From Chara braunii (Eukaryota > Streptophyta > Charophyceae > Charales > Characeae): 39,740 nucleotides of DNA. The position numbers and the translations under genes were made by a program. The stretch spans positions 3,244,694-3,284,433 of the forward strand of contig BFEA01000029.1 in assembly GCA_003427395.1 (NCBI GenBank). Direction: 5' to 3'. The notes below the pieces were generated by a model. The model made no database searches. It saw only the letters and a program-made list of their open reading frames with translations, and was not told the DNA's origin. Shown here one piece after another: positions 9,291-19,110 of this stretch (within the stretch, counting starts at the first letter, position 1; the number at the start of each line of letters is the position of its first letter).

Positions 9291-10317
9291 TGCCCACACT
9301 CAAACCCCGTGAGGTGCTGCGACTGATACAGGTAGTCGGGTGATAGTCGTACAGGCTGGATCCGCTAAAGAGTATGTAGCGACCCCCCCCACCCTGGCGC
9401 CGCTGCCCCACAGAGCCTGTTCGGAGTGTCCTCCGATTCCCTTTGACTTCAAGCTACCAACGCTCTCTAAGTGGGACGCGAGGGAAGCCACGACCACGAA
9501 CCCCACACACGCCGACCTCCCCGACCCAAACTTCATGACGGGCAAGGTTGGAAATTTTCGTCGGCATTCCAAACACGCACGACCCCGCATGTCAACCATA
9601 GGAGGCGCGCTCTCAAGGCCCTTGACCGTCGTGATGACCTCCAAATCCGACGTCGTGTTCGAGTCAAGTAATGCCGAATTCAATAATAATAATAATAAAT
9701 AGAATAATTATTACGAAAACAGAGACCGCACGACGACGAGAACGAGAATGGGGGGCTCATTAATACGGCCTTGATCCCAACGCGGTTCCCCGCGGACCGC
9801 AAAACCACGGGGATGGCCTCGTCGGGCCCTCAACCAGTTGGTTTTCCTTCATATCGTTCCGATGCTCCTGCGCCATCGTCCGCTAGTTTCGATCCCTAAA
9901 TCTTCCTGTTGAAAGTCCGACACCACAACCAATAGCCCTACGCCCAATCCTGTGTCTATTTTTGACGGACACCTAAATAAACAGATACTGTGCGACGATC
10001 AAATTTACCAAATCAAATCTCAAAATCACATGGTTGTCGATGTCGTTCTTCCGCACGTACGCACAGGTCACAGGTAAGCACACTGAATCCTTTTAATCCT
10101 AGTTTAATCAGAGACAAGAATCTGGCCTGCAATTACACCAACTTTCACAATCCTCAATTAAAAACAAAAAGATCACGCGCGCCTCAAATCTGCGAGCCCA
10201 CACACTCTCTACTATAGTCAATCATTCAATCAACGCAAACCACAGACAACGCCGCGCCTCGCGTGGTATGCTTAAACTTTAAACCAAACTTATTTTCTAT
10301 CGCCTGCAAAAAACAGG
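9291..10317 (+). repeat. Second left-type inner arm, diverged copy of about 7310-8340
   Basis: Non-coding. Matching landmarks in the same order and direction: an AATAAT-rich run (9682-9700), GGGGATGGCC, CCGCTAGTTTCGATCCC (about 9880), CCAATAGCCCTACG, the AATCCTAGTTTAATCA block (10096) and GCGTGGTATGCTTAAAC (10261). The offset from copy 1 is about 2.0-2.2 kb. Two overlapping frames at 9300-9702 on opposite strands are not convincing genes. Confidence 0.65.
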
Positions 10318-10343
10318 GCGGATACCCTTGTAAGGGTATTCGC
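10318..10343 (+). repeat. Invariant 26-bp hairpin, copy 2
   Basis: Base-for-base identical to 8340-8365, with the same loop GT and a CACC 3' flank. It marks the inner end of the second left-type arm. Confidence 0.9.
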
Positions 10344-11029
10344 ACCAACAGCACTACAACGACATGAAAACAAAAACTAAAAAATCACATTCCCTACATA
10401 GTGGCCAGATACATTCCTCATTGCACTGATGCAACTTCCACCTTCGTGAGGTTCTTTCCCGACATCCCCGAATTCAAAACTGGTTTCCGTCAGCCTCCAA
10501 CCCTGCCCTTAACCCCGTGTTTTCAAAAGTAGGCTACTAGATGGACTTTGCATTTGCTTGTGAAAGGTACTGGTGGTACCAATTGAATCTTATTGTAACC
10601 ATTAAACCTGAGGTCGGGAACCCCACAATTTCACCCCGAGTTATACCGACAGTATCAACCAGCTTAACTTATCACTTAAACCAACATAACTTCTTAAACC
10701 TTATGAAATAACATCTTATACTCAAGTGTATCTAAGTCACTTTTGAACTTAAGCTTTATCTACATCCTAACAATTATAACGAGCCTAACCCCTACTAAGC
10801 CCTACTAAGCCCTACTAAGCCCTACTAAACCCCACTACTACATCAAACTACCAAACTAGGCCTAACCCGACCTGACCCCAGCCCAACCCGACCAGTGGAA
10901 CCTAGTTCATCTCGAATTGACACTTTCTTCCATATTGTGTTTACCATGACCATGTTAAAAATCAGCATAACAGTAACCGCGTACCCAGGTCGCTCTAGCT
11001 AGACCTAGTTATTCCTACCTACTGCGTGA
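10344..11029. other. Non-coding stretch with a 10-bp tandem repeat
   Basis: No gene seen. CCTACTAAGC is repeated four times at 10791-10830, the last copy with one change. It is followed by a loose run of CCCRACC phrases near 10860-10905. The repeat is too short and too internal to call telomeric. Confidence 0.6.
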
Positions 11030-12380
11030 GCCACTACTTAGAGTTAGCTCACCTATCCAACCACGAGGAAGTGAGAAGTTTCCCCTGCTTGATCTCCGCC
11101 AATGCCCCTGGCCTTGCCCATGTTTCTGCAAACAAGCGTAGACGAGTCTCCCTGTCCCCCTATAGTACTCTCCTCCTCCAGTTGGCAATAATTTTCGTCT
11201 TCAACAGTGATCTGAACAACTTCTCTGCCTGTTGTTCTGAGAGTTCCTGGTCTTGGAACCTCATCTCATTCTTTTTCCTCCATATCACCCGCATCATAGC
11301 AGCTCTTCCTATCTGTGCCATGTAACCCTAACCCGTGCTACTGGACTCTCGTTCTGCTAAGAATCTATGCAGGACCCAATTTTTTTAGCAACCTTCATGC
11401 CCACTATCTTTTCCCAATGGGCAAACCACCACAACCACCGTTTTTTGGATTTGGGGCATTCCCACCACATGTGAGTCATATTCTCCAAGGGCCATGAACA
11501 CCAGCCACATTCTAGTCACACATGCATGCCCTTATTCCGAAGGCATTCCGTTGTTGGGACCGCTAGGTAAGATCGCAGCCACAATAACGAGGCAACCTTA
11601 TGAGAGGACATACTTGTCAGTTGACGCCACAAACGTATCAATTGAGCTTCTGAAGGAACTAATTTGAATGGTTGAGCCTTCTCTCATAAGGAGATTAGTT
11701 TCTGAGCAGCAATTACCCTTTTTAAACGTTTCTTTGTGATCAAATCAGAACTTCAGTTATTCATAACTACGTTTTCGTGAAAATTGAGTTTTTTTTCGTT
11801 TTGCAATTTGTACTTGAGTGACCTCAAGAGGTCATTTGGCATGTCCAATAAGGGTCATATTTTGGGATGAACGGTGGTTTCATGGATGATAACTCATTCA
11901 TGAAAATGAACCTTACTTGACAGGCCAAACAACCTCTTCAGGTCACTTACGTACAAATTGCAAAATGAAAAAAAAAACTGAATTTTAACGGAAACGCAGT
12001 TTCAAGTCCTTGATTACCTCGTTTTCCACCTTCCAGCCCCATATCTTGGAGTCAATTATGAGAGAGTGGATGGGTTCCCCTCCAGACACAATAATGTAGA
12101 CCACTGTAGCTTGCTTATGACCTGTTGAGTGTGCTCTCACTCTTACCTCCTGCAGGCAGCAAAGCCCCCACCGGCTAACCGAGTTTGACCGGACCAGCGT
12201 GGTCATGGCTGGCTCTGCTATGGTGTATTCATCCAAGTTGGATTCCTCGCTCCCATCGTTTTTCCAGCTCGACAATTGATAGAAGTTGCATTCCTCCTCG
12301 TCCAGGTGGATTTACACCCCCGAGAGTTTGATGTTCCTTCCCATACCTTTCTTACGGATTCCAACCCACAAGTCAACATG
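11030..12380 (-). pseudogene. LINE 3' half (C-terminal pol), decayed and split by a MITE
   Basis: Reading the minus strand from about 12380 downward gives LINE-like protein. It includes LSSWKND, SVSRWGLCCLQEV, GGGEP-like VSGGEPIHSLI, SKIWGW and VENEVIKDLKL. After the MITE at 11764-12002 it resumes as ITKKRLKRVI, LIRLWRQLTSMSSHKVASLLW and PTTECLRNKG. A C-x2-C...H...C zinc-knuckle-like region follows (ECGWC ... THMWWECPK), then a basic tail (VIWRKKNEMRFQ, IIANWRRRVL). The layout fits the C-terminal domain of plant and algal LINE pol. At least three stop codons and one frame change make it non-functional. No endonuclease or RT core is present here. Confidence 0.75.
11764..12002. mobile_element. 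Foldback MITE of about 240 bp inside the LINE
   Basis: The left arm (about 11766-11860) and right arm (about 11908-12002) are inverted repeats of about 95 bases. Landmarks are CTACGTTTTCG against CGGAAACGCAG, TTTTGCAATTTGTAC against GTACAAATTGCAAAA, and GTGACCTCAAGAGGT against ACCTCTTCAGGTCAC. There is no coding capacity. The LINE reading frame is broken by it and resumes beyond it, so its limits are known to within several bases. I could not see a clean target-site duplication, so I do not assign a superfamily. Confidence 0.85.
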
Positions 12381-12394
12381 AAGAACTTATGAGA

Positions 12395-12771
12395 GGTCAA
12401 CCCACCGATTGCAGGAGCTCTGCTGGAACCTAGGTGAGGTTTTGGAAGAAGGGTATCGACAGGTATACCTCATTTTCTCTCTATAAACCCATCTAAAACC
12501 CGTATTTGTACGACTTGCTATGCTAAAGGACTTATATGCATGCATCCTATTGTGTTTTTGGTTATCTTTCAACACCCAATTATAATAAAATAAAATAAAA
12601 ATGTGGACGATGTCATCTTCGATTGGTTGTCTAAACTCAAATAAAAAGGGGGTGAATTGGGGCAAGACAGGAGAAGGGTGGTTTTGTCTATGTTTGGCAA
12701 GGTCCGCATGGGGTCAGGTAAAGTGGGCGTAAGGTTATACCTGATCATTTTGTTTCATTTTGTTTTTTCGC
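12395..12771 (-). repeat. K module, inverted copy starting the right-type arm
   Basis: CAACCCACCGATTG, GGAGCTCTGCTGGAAC and CAGGTATACCTCATTT match 34740-34830 directly and 4190-4260 in reverse complement. A TAAAATAAAATAAAA run lies at 12586-12600. The LINE remnant ends immediately before this module, so the arm is truncated on its inner side here. No gene. Confidence 0.7.
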
Positions 12772-13450
12772 AACCAGACAATGTGACCGAAAGGTTTTGT
12801 CTGGTTACTGTATTGTTGTTGACTTGTTTTCTTCGCAGTCAGGCAATGTGGCCGAAAGGTTTGGCCTGGTTGTTGTATTGTTGCTGACTTGTTTTCTTCG
12901 GAGTCAGAAAATGTGGCTGCAAGGTTTGGTCTAGTTGGCATACCTTTGTAACTTGTTTTCTCCACAATGAGATAACGTGTCCGCAATGTTTAGTTTGTTT
13001 ATTGTTCTCTTTGGGGATTCTCTTGTTGAACGGACTTTGGAGTCAGGTAATGTGAACATAATGGTTTGACCAAACTTTAACATTTTTTTTCAGACGAAAA
13101 ATTTGACTGACGACTAAGTCATGTGGCCGCAAGGTTTGACTTAGTCTGAAGTCGAACAAATCGAAAAGAAATTGAGAATCAAACGTTATATGTAAATATG
13201 TTTATTGTTATTATTAAGCAAAGCTAGTTAGACAATGTAACCAAAAGGTTTGGTCTGACTATAGTTTATCACAAAAAGGAGAAAAATATTTTAACTAAGA
13301 ATATAATAAGGGTAATCCAAAGCAGACTGAGCAATGTGGCCGCAAGGTTTAGTCTAGTTAACTGCCAAATTAAGAGATAAGTGGTTGTCTTTCTGTTTGT
13401 GTATACACAAAGCAGGGGTTAAGCAACGTGGTTACAAGGTTTAACTTAAC
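12772..13450 (-). repeat. C array: nine hairpins, diverged counterpart of the A array
   Basis: Units start near 12772, 12838, 12902, 12965, 13037, 13112, 13226, 13323 and 13418. The core is near CAATGTGGCCGMAAGGTTTG. Stems include AACCAGACAA/TTGTCTGGTT (perfect, unit 1), GACTAAGTCA/TGACTTAGTC (perfect, unit 6), AGACT/AGTCT (unit 8) and GTTAAG/CTTAAC (unit 9). Units 4 and 5 are degraded. Units 1, 2, 3, 6 and 8 have an inner CC-GAAA-GG, CC-GCAA-GG or CT-GCAA-GG mini-stem. The arm position (between K and B) and the outline match the inverted A units. Confidence 0.88.
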
Positions 13451-13727
13451 TTTTCTATGTCATAAGCAGGTAAAGGTATTAGGGTTTATCTAACTAAGAG
13501 ACCATAAACTTTTTTTTTTGAAAACAACTTTGGAACTTTGTGAAAGTCTTACCTTGGTTGTATATGTTTGTTTTGTTTATGAGTCTAGTTTGTTTTAGTT
13601 GTGAGTATAGTTTGAGTTGTCTTTGATAGGTGGTAGCTTTAGATGCATATCATGTGTTGAAGTCATAAAAGTTATTTTGAACTTTGTTTTTTTAAGTTAA
13701 ATTGTTCTAACTTTGTATCTCGTTTTG
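13451..13727. other. AT-rich spacer between the C and B arrays
   Basis: No gene or clear repeat. It contains TTTTGTTTATGAGTCTAGTTTG-like, T/G-rich sequence. By position it corresponds to 3061-3310 in the left arm, but the sequence has diverged. Confidence 0.4.
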
Positions 13728-14345
13728 TATAAATTTTAGAAAAACACTTTCGTTAGGGGAAGTGTTGTCTAAATTTTTACAGATTCAAAAATTTGGTCAA
13801 ATTTTGTCCTTGTGAAATCTAAACTTGTCTTAAATCTTATTCGACTTAGTAAAAAATTTAGAAGTCTACCTCTCTAGGAGAAGTGTTGTCCAATTTTTTT
13901 TTAGTTCAGAGAGTTGAACTAAGTTTAACATTGTGAAGTCAAAATTATTTTGGGCGCTTTTATTTAACTTTGTATAAATTTTGGAAAGCTACTTTCGGTG
14001 AGGGAAGTGTTGCCGGAATTTTTACAAATTTAAAAGAGTTTTAAATTGATTTTGTAAAATTCAACATTTCTCTTCAAACCATATCTTACTATTATAAATT
14101 TGGGAAGCCTACCCCTTTAGGGGGAGTGTTGCCCAGATTTTTACAAAATCATGGGAGTTAAACAAAATTTGACTCTTTAAATGTAAAATTTTATTTTGAT
14201 TTCATCTCTAGCTTAGTATAAATTATGAAAATGCATTTTCACTAGAGGGAATGTAACCGAAAATTTTATAGTTTCATTATATTATTTTTTGTAAAAAAAA
14301 ATTTGAGGATTCATCCTGTGCAGGGGAGATGCTGTCAAAAATTTT
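13728..14345 (-). repeat. B array, inverted copy: about six two-tier hairpins
   Basis: Units lie near 13728, 13853, 13973, 14092, 14217 and 14294. Unit 1 has outer AAATTTTAGA/TCTAAATTT and inner AACACTT/AAGTGTT. Unit 4 has outer AAATTTGGG/CCCAGATTT and inner CCCCT/AGGGG. The later units are weaker. Spacing of about 120 and the GGGARGTGTTG phrase match the reverse complement of 2461-3060 and the direct sense of 36115-36403. Confidence 0.85.
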
Positions 14346-15276
14346 ATAGATTTTCGATATCAATCAGAGATAGTTTAGACTTAGTCTTGTAAGGAAATAG
14401 ATGAGATGTGATATGGGGTTTTATTCTCCGTACACTTAAATATAACATTGGATACTTGCATGTGCTATATTACATGATATTTTCACTCACTATGATTCAA
14501 GGTTGAATGATTTCAATCGGATCCTGTGAGGATCATTTTCTGTTATCATTTGATAACAGGTTGGTTGTCGATCGTCCGTTTACGACTCAACTCCAACTTA
14601 ATCGTGCAACTCAACCTAAGGCCTTAGGCCCTATAGGTGTAATGTTTCTTTTAGTTTTTACCTGAACTTTTATTAAATGGTCATTTAAAAAAAAAATTGA
14701 TTTTCTTTTCGAAGGTTGCACAAAGGTTGGGGCTTGTGTGAAATAAGGCAAGGGGTGTGAGGGTTGAGAGTGGTTGAAGTTGACCCCGTGTAGTGTGTGG
14801 TCTGTTGAAGTGAAATCTTTACATGCTTGCAAGTATACTTTGTTATTTGAAGTCAGCATTTGACTTGGCTACGATTATTTTTATATTTGAAAATAAGTCA
14901 CACTATGATTGTGAGAGCGACCGTCTCGTGCTGAATTTCCTTTTATATTTACATTCTGCATATTTGCGCAATCTTCGTTGACTATGTGCGAGGGTCGATT
15001 GATTTTGGAACGAGAGAAAACAGAAATCCTTTTTGATTTTTACTTATTAGATTTTTATAGTTGAATGTTGAGGCCGTCATCAAAGTCAAACCCCTTGTCA
15101 TGTTCCACATCTTCCGAAGATGGAGCCTCTTTCAAGAGTCTGGGACGTTTTGCCTCCTCAAAGAGTAAAATCCCGCCTATAGCTATTCTCAACAATGTGC
15201 AGAAGAGGGTAGGACTCGCAATTGCATTCACGATTGTCTAGCGTCAAGAGATTAACCTCTCAATACGCGTGTCAGT
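14346..15276 (-). repeat. Arm linker, inverted copy of about 1700-2460
   Basis: Non-coding. TGTTATCATTTGATAACA (14541-14558) is a hairpin equivalent to the one near 2172-2189. CAACTCCAACTTAATCG, ACTCAACCTAAGGCC, TTAAATGGTCATTT, GGCAAGGGGTGTGAG and GTTGAAGTTGACC follow in the order expected for the reverse arm. A CATCTT/AAGATG hairpin lies at 15108-15122 and a GAGA/TCTC one near 15247-15261. Confidence 0.7.
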
Positions 15277-15317
15277 CGACACTTGAGTGTCGAAAACGAC
15301 CCTCAAAATCATTGAGG
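15277..15317 (-). repeat. E hairpins, inverted copy
   Basis: TCGACACT pairs with AGTGTCGA across the two-base loop TG (15276-15293). CCTCAA pairs with TTGAGG at 15301-15317. In the left arm the equivalent stems are TGACACT/AGTGTCA and GTGAGGG/CCCTCAC. The first pair differs by a matched T-A to C-G exchange at the stem base while keeping the loop. Confidence 0.8.
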
Positions 15318-15619
15318 ACCGTATAGTTATGAACACTACATAGTACACAATTTTTGCGACTGCGCGCATATTCATGCATGAGTAGTCGATATTATAAAGC
15401 TTGCGTCGTCGTGATACTTATTCAAAATCTCACACATGATGCTCGTTCATTTTGTTGTCAAAGAGTTATGGGTCGTAAGTGAACACGGGATTATTAGGCA
15501 CGATTTCGTATGAAGTGTTATTTTATTTTGTGAAGTGTATCTTGTGGTTAGATTGGCCATTCTGATTGACAGACGCAAAGTTGCGTTTGGGTGATCATCC
15601 CCCAAAGCATCGATTCGCG
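15318..15619. other. Arm sequence between the inverted E and T modules
   Basis: No gene seen. It corresponds by position to 1061-1430 of the left arm. Scattered short matches such as GTCGTAC/ACTACATAGTA (compare 1379-1392 with 15345-15352) support this. Confidence 0.45.
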
Positions 15620-15951
15620 TTTGGGTTTGATTAAGGCGTTTGACCACGTGTACCCTCTATGCTACTGCGAATAAGAAATGCCCTTGGTTGGGTCACCTCT
15701 ACGATTGCACTCGAGAAGCTTTCGCACGTGGTTCAATAACTCGACGGGGATACGCCTACCTAAGGGTAGTGACAACCTTTTGGGTGGAGATAAGTTGTGC
15801 CTTGCATGACCTCTTATCCTATCGTGGGTTTCACCGCAGGCACGACTAACGCACTCGGTCGGAGCGGTAAACGCTTTGGAAAAGAAAGTCCTGCAAAATC
15901 CTACGTGACGAGGCCCGTAGGGTTCCCCTTCGGGAACCAATACACTCGACA
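15620..15951 (-). repeat. Terminal module T, inverted copy (right terminus)
   Basis: The reverse complement of 725-1060 with about one third divergence. Shared blocks include GACCACGTG, TTGGGTCACC, AGCTTTCGCACGTGG, CGGGGATACGCCTACC, AGTTGTGCC and ending CTCGACA at 15951. The inner terminal hairpin is GGTTCCC/GGGAACC with a CTTC loop (15921-15938), different in sequence from the left one but equally perfect. LINE coding sequence begins at the next base. Confidence 0.7.
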
Positions 15952-17076
15952 TCGCTACGGCAGGGTTGCCCCTTGACACCATTGTTGTTCATTCTGCAAT
16001 ATGAAATCTTGTTGTCCTCAATCAAATATAATTCGAGGATCAAAGGGTTGTTGAAGCTGATTGGGGGGGGGAAATGTCTGGTGAAGGCACTAGCTGATGA
16101 CCTCTTCGCGTTGTCAGCCAATACAACAAAATCGTTGGGAGCGACGAATGGATGTCTGCTGCAATATGTAGAACTATCCGAAACAACAATAAACTGGAAT
16201 AAGTTTTTTCTCTTCCTGTCAAAGGATTACCAGTTTCAGACACAGTGGGGTATGCAGAGGGTACTAGTGGGAGAAGCAGAATGGTTCTTAGGGGTGTTGA
16301 TAGCACTTGGGGAGTCGACCTCGTCTCAGAATCTCATTCTGCAAGAACGAGTGCTAGCAAAAATCAAAAGTTGGGGAAGAGTTTCACATCTCTCATTAGC
16401 TGGAAGGGCATTGCTTATAAAGTATCAACATTTTCGCTACTGTGGTATGTGTTCAAGATGTTGAAACTGTCAGAGCCCACCTTCAAAGCCATTCGAGGAG
16501 CAGTCTGTCGTTTCCTATGAAAGCCAGATGCAGAAGAGAACCGAGGCTATATTGTGAAGGTGGCTTGAAAGGCGCTATATACAGCAAGGGGAGATGGGGG
16601 TCTGGCAGTGACATGCCTAGGGGCGCAAAACCTGGCACTGTTGTCCAACCGGTTAATCAAAGTAGCCAAAGCACATACACCTTCCGACTGGTGTCGTATT
16701 GCAGAGCATCCTTATGAAAGAATGGAGACTTAGTCGCCCGTCTAACGTGTGGGTTGCAATAATTATGGATTGCTCTGTGAACACGCGAATCAAGTCCATT
16801 TTTTGGAGCAGCATATTGCAAGCATGGAAGCAGGTGAAGCCGGATTACCGAGAGCGGCCCAACTCCAAAGAAGAGATCAAAGCACAACCTTTGTTTGACA
16901 TCAGCCTCGTAGTAAACCAGGAAGGTTCGGCCTTCTGAACGACTTCCACGGCAGGATCCTTTAGACGAAAATGGGTTCAAAGGGGAGTGACTACAATCAG
17001 TGACCTCAGGAGAGAAGCAACTAATCAGTGGCATCCGACGGAGTACCTGAGAGAGAAACAAGGGCGACTGTGCCGA
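15952..17076 (+). pseudogene. LINE reverse transcriptase to 3' segment, decayed
   Basis: Begins in frame with SLRQGCPLTPLLF, the conserved RT block that precedes the catalytic motif. The variant catalytic block LADDLFAL follows at about 16090. Then come NWNK, EWFLGVLI (like the FLGV block), a KIKSWGRVSHLSLAGRALLIK thumb-like segment, and after a frame change FSLLWYVFKML and AIRGAVCRFL. Further frame changes lead to GGLAVTCLGAQNLALLSNRL, TPSDWCRIAEHPYERM, and a tail ending LREKQGRL near 17070. It has at least three frame changes and several stops. The part upstream of SLRQG is missing and is replaced by the inverted-repeat terminus. Confidence 0.85.
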
Positions 17077-17107
17077 CTGATCTAAGTGATTCCGTCACTT
17101 CGATCAG
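17077..17107. repeat. Hairpin at the LINE 3' edge
   Basis: CTGATC-T-AAGTGA pairs with TCACTT-C-GATCAG: twelve pairs with one T/C mismatch and the five-base loop TTCCG. It follows the last LINE-like codons directly. Confidence 0.8.
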
Positions 17108-18854
17108 GTAGTTAGTAAAATGCTTCCTCCATGCAACTCTCTCCCTCTTTCGTCAGCATTTCCTCGGTTCTCCCCTTCTCGACACCTTTTCTCACTCACT
17201 TTTCCCTATTCAACCTCAACATTTTCTGCAATACCCCACTTGGAAACTTAGTACTCCCAAAAGAAGTGATATAACTGGTCTGAATCACGACCCAGTGAAC
17301 GAAATTTTACAGGGAGACATCAAAAAGAAAATCGTTAGTTAGGCAGATTAACCTTCATCCAAGTAGACTTGCACGTCAATATCGCTATAACCTTCCACCC
17401 AACTCCGCTACGGCTAGGTAGGCGTTTCTCCTCATCGTTGAGCTTTCCTCTACTTCCTCTCAATCAATCTCCCTAGTCTCCCCTCTTTTTTTTTTCCAAT
17501 CTTCTCGCCAACTCCTCGCTTCACTCGCTTTCGTTTCACCTGTCCGCATATGTCATTGTCTGTGGCAAGTTAGCAACATGATGGCAGTAACTAGCGCTAG
17601 CTTTGAATGAGCAGCATAACAAAAACGTGTCCGTCGATCTGTAGGCCGAGTACGACAAGAGTCCGGCCAATGACTGTACGGAAGAGGGATCGCACAAAGT
17701 AACGGATACGACCAAACGTGGGAGTGAACACGACCTCCGATCAGACGCAAAAATATGGATCAATGGAGACAAATAAGAACATGCAGAAGACTGACCATTA
17801 GGAATTGCAGCAAAAGTAACTGCAATCTCCACGGAGATGAGTGCCTATGATAAATATGGGGAACAAACTTGACTTCCTGGCTACGAATTTCAGTTTGTTG
17901 CTCACCAAGCTTGCAAACTGAATATAAACCTCTCATATCGAACACAGAAAGATTCATTCATGTTACGAACCCCCCCCCCCCTGATGCGTGAGGATTACAA
18001 TGAGGGTAAATCGTCATGGGTTGGACGACCACCTTGACGACGAGTAGGCAGATAAGCGCTTTCACCAGGATCACAACCACCACCATGAAAGCTCGACTAT
18101 CCGGGCAAAAGCAAGCATGATCTCGATGATGACGACTTTGGTCACAAGCATGCCAACGAGCAGTGTCTTGGCGAGGACGATCTGCTCCTTGATCCTAATG
18201 ATAACGACCACGGTGATAAGTTGGCGTGTGCAATGAAGGTCAGCGTACTCATTTCCTCGTCATGCTAATCTCCTAGCCTCCACAACAATTATCCCACACC
18301 CTATCTTCCAAATCTAAATTCACTGCTCAACTAGTCGCGGGTTAAACCCCCGCAAAACAACTCCTCACTTTTCTAAATCGGTCGAGAGATGAAGGAGATA
18401 TGTAATTTCCATTTTTGTCACTTTCCCCCATCTCTTTTTTCTTCACCCTCCCTCCTGTCCATCTTTCATACTCGCGGCGAGTTCGTTTTTCAAATGCACC
18501 ACTCGCTTACGCAGATAGGTTCATTCCATAAGGAGAGTGGGGCCAACTGTCGGGGCTAGGAGCACGATCAAGGTGGTGTAATCGACTACTTGGATAAAGA
18601 CGACCACGAAGAGCGTACCAATGACCTTGAGAGAGTCGAGTATGATGACCAACACTTGAGAAACGTCAACAACGGGAACGTTGAACACCAGTGATATTAG
18701 AGGATAATCACGACAGACGAAGCCCACTCTACCACGTACGGCCTCATCGAGCAAGACATCTACCGCCTCGTTGAGCAAGGTAATGGTGACCACTGAACAC
18801 AATGGTTGTGGGGGGTCTCACGATAAGGGCAGACATGACTACGCTGGTGATCAT
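17108..18854. other. Non-coding stretch, F-like CT-rich tracts
   Basis: No gene supported. CT-rich runs (17140-17240, 17440-17540, 18360-18480) resemble F modules. AATGCACCACTCGC ... TAGGTTCATTCC near 18493 is a decayed form of the CACCTGG hairpin. TCAGTTTG/CAAACTGA forms a stem at 17891-17922. A run of 12 C lies at 17970-17981. GACGACC/GGTCGTC-type phrases are scattered through 18000-18840. Confidence 0.5.
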
Positions 18855-19110
18855 TGTCGGACGCGGCGTTCCCACACCCAGAAGTAAAAGTAGTTTTGTG
18901 TTGAACCTCACGGTCGTATCATGCAGGAGTTTTAAAAACGTTTATTCCAAAGTCCAACTTGGACTGTCCGCTATACCTCTCACCGCATCCTGCGATAGGA
19001 CAGAGACCCCACGAGGTACAACTTACCTCTACCTAAGGAGTTGTCACCATCCTTACGTAGACATATCCCTGCCGAGCTACCGTCCCATGTGAAAGCTTTT
19101 ACTTTCAATC
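18855..19110 (+). repeat. Terminal module T, third copy (forward)
   Basis: Starts TGTCGGACGCGG. Further on it has CATGCAGGAGTTT, ACAACTTACCTCTACC, GGAGTTGTCACC, CTGCCGAGCTACCG and CATGTGAAAGCTTTTAC, which match 725-1000 in order and direction. The terminal heptamer has one change from TGTCGAG, so it is probably an older copy. Confidence 0.65.

Noticed and set aside
10791-10830. Telomere-like tract (CCTACTAAGC repeats)
   Set aside because: Only four units of ten bases, with no match to a CCCTAAA-type telomere repeat.
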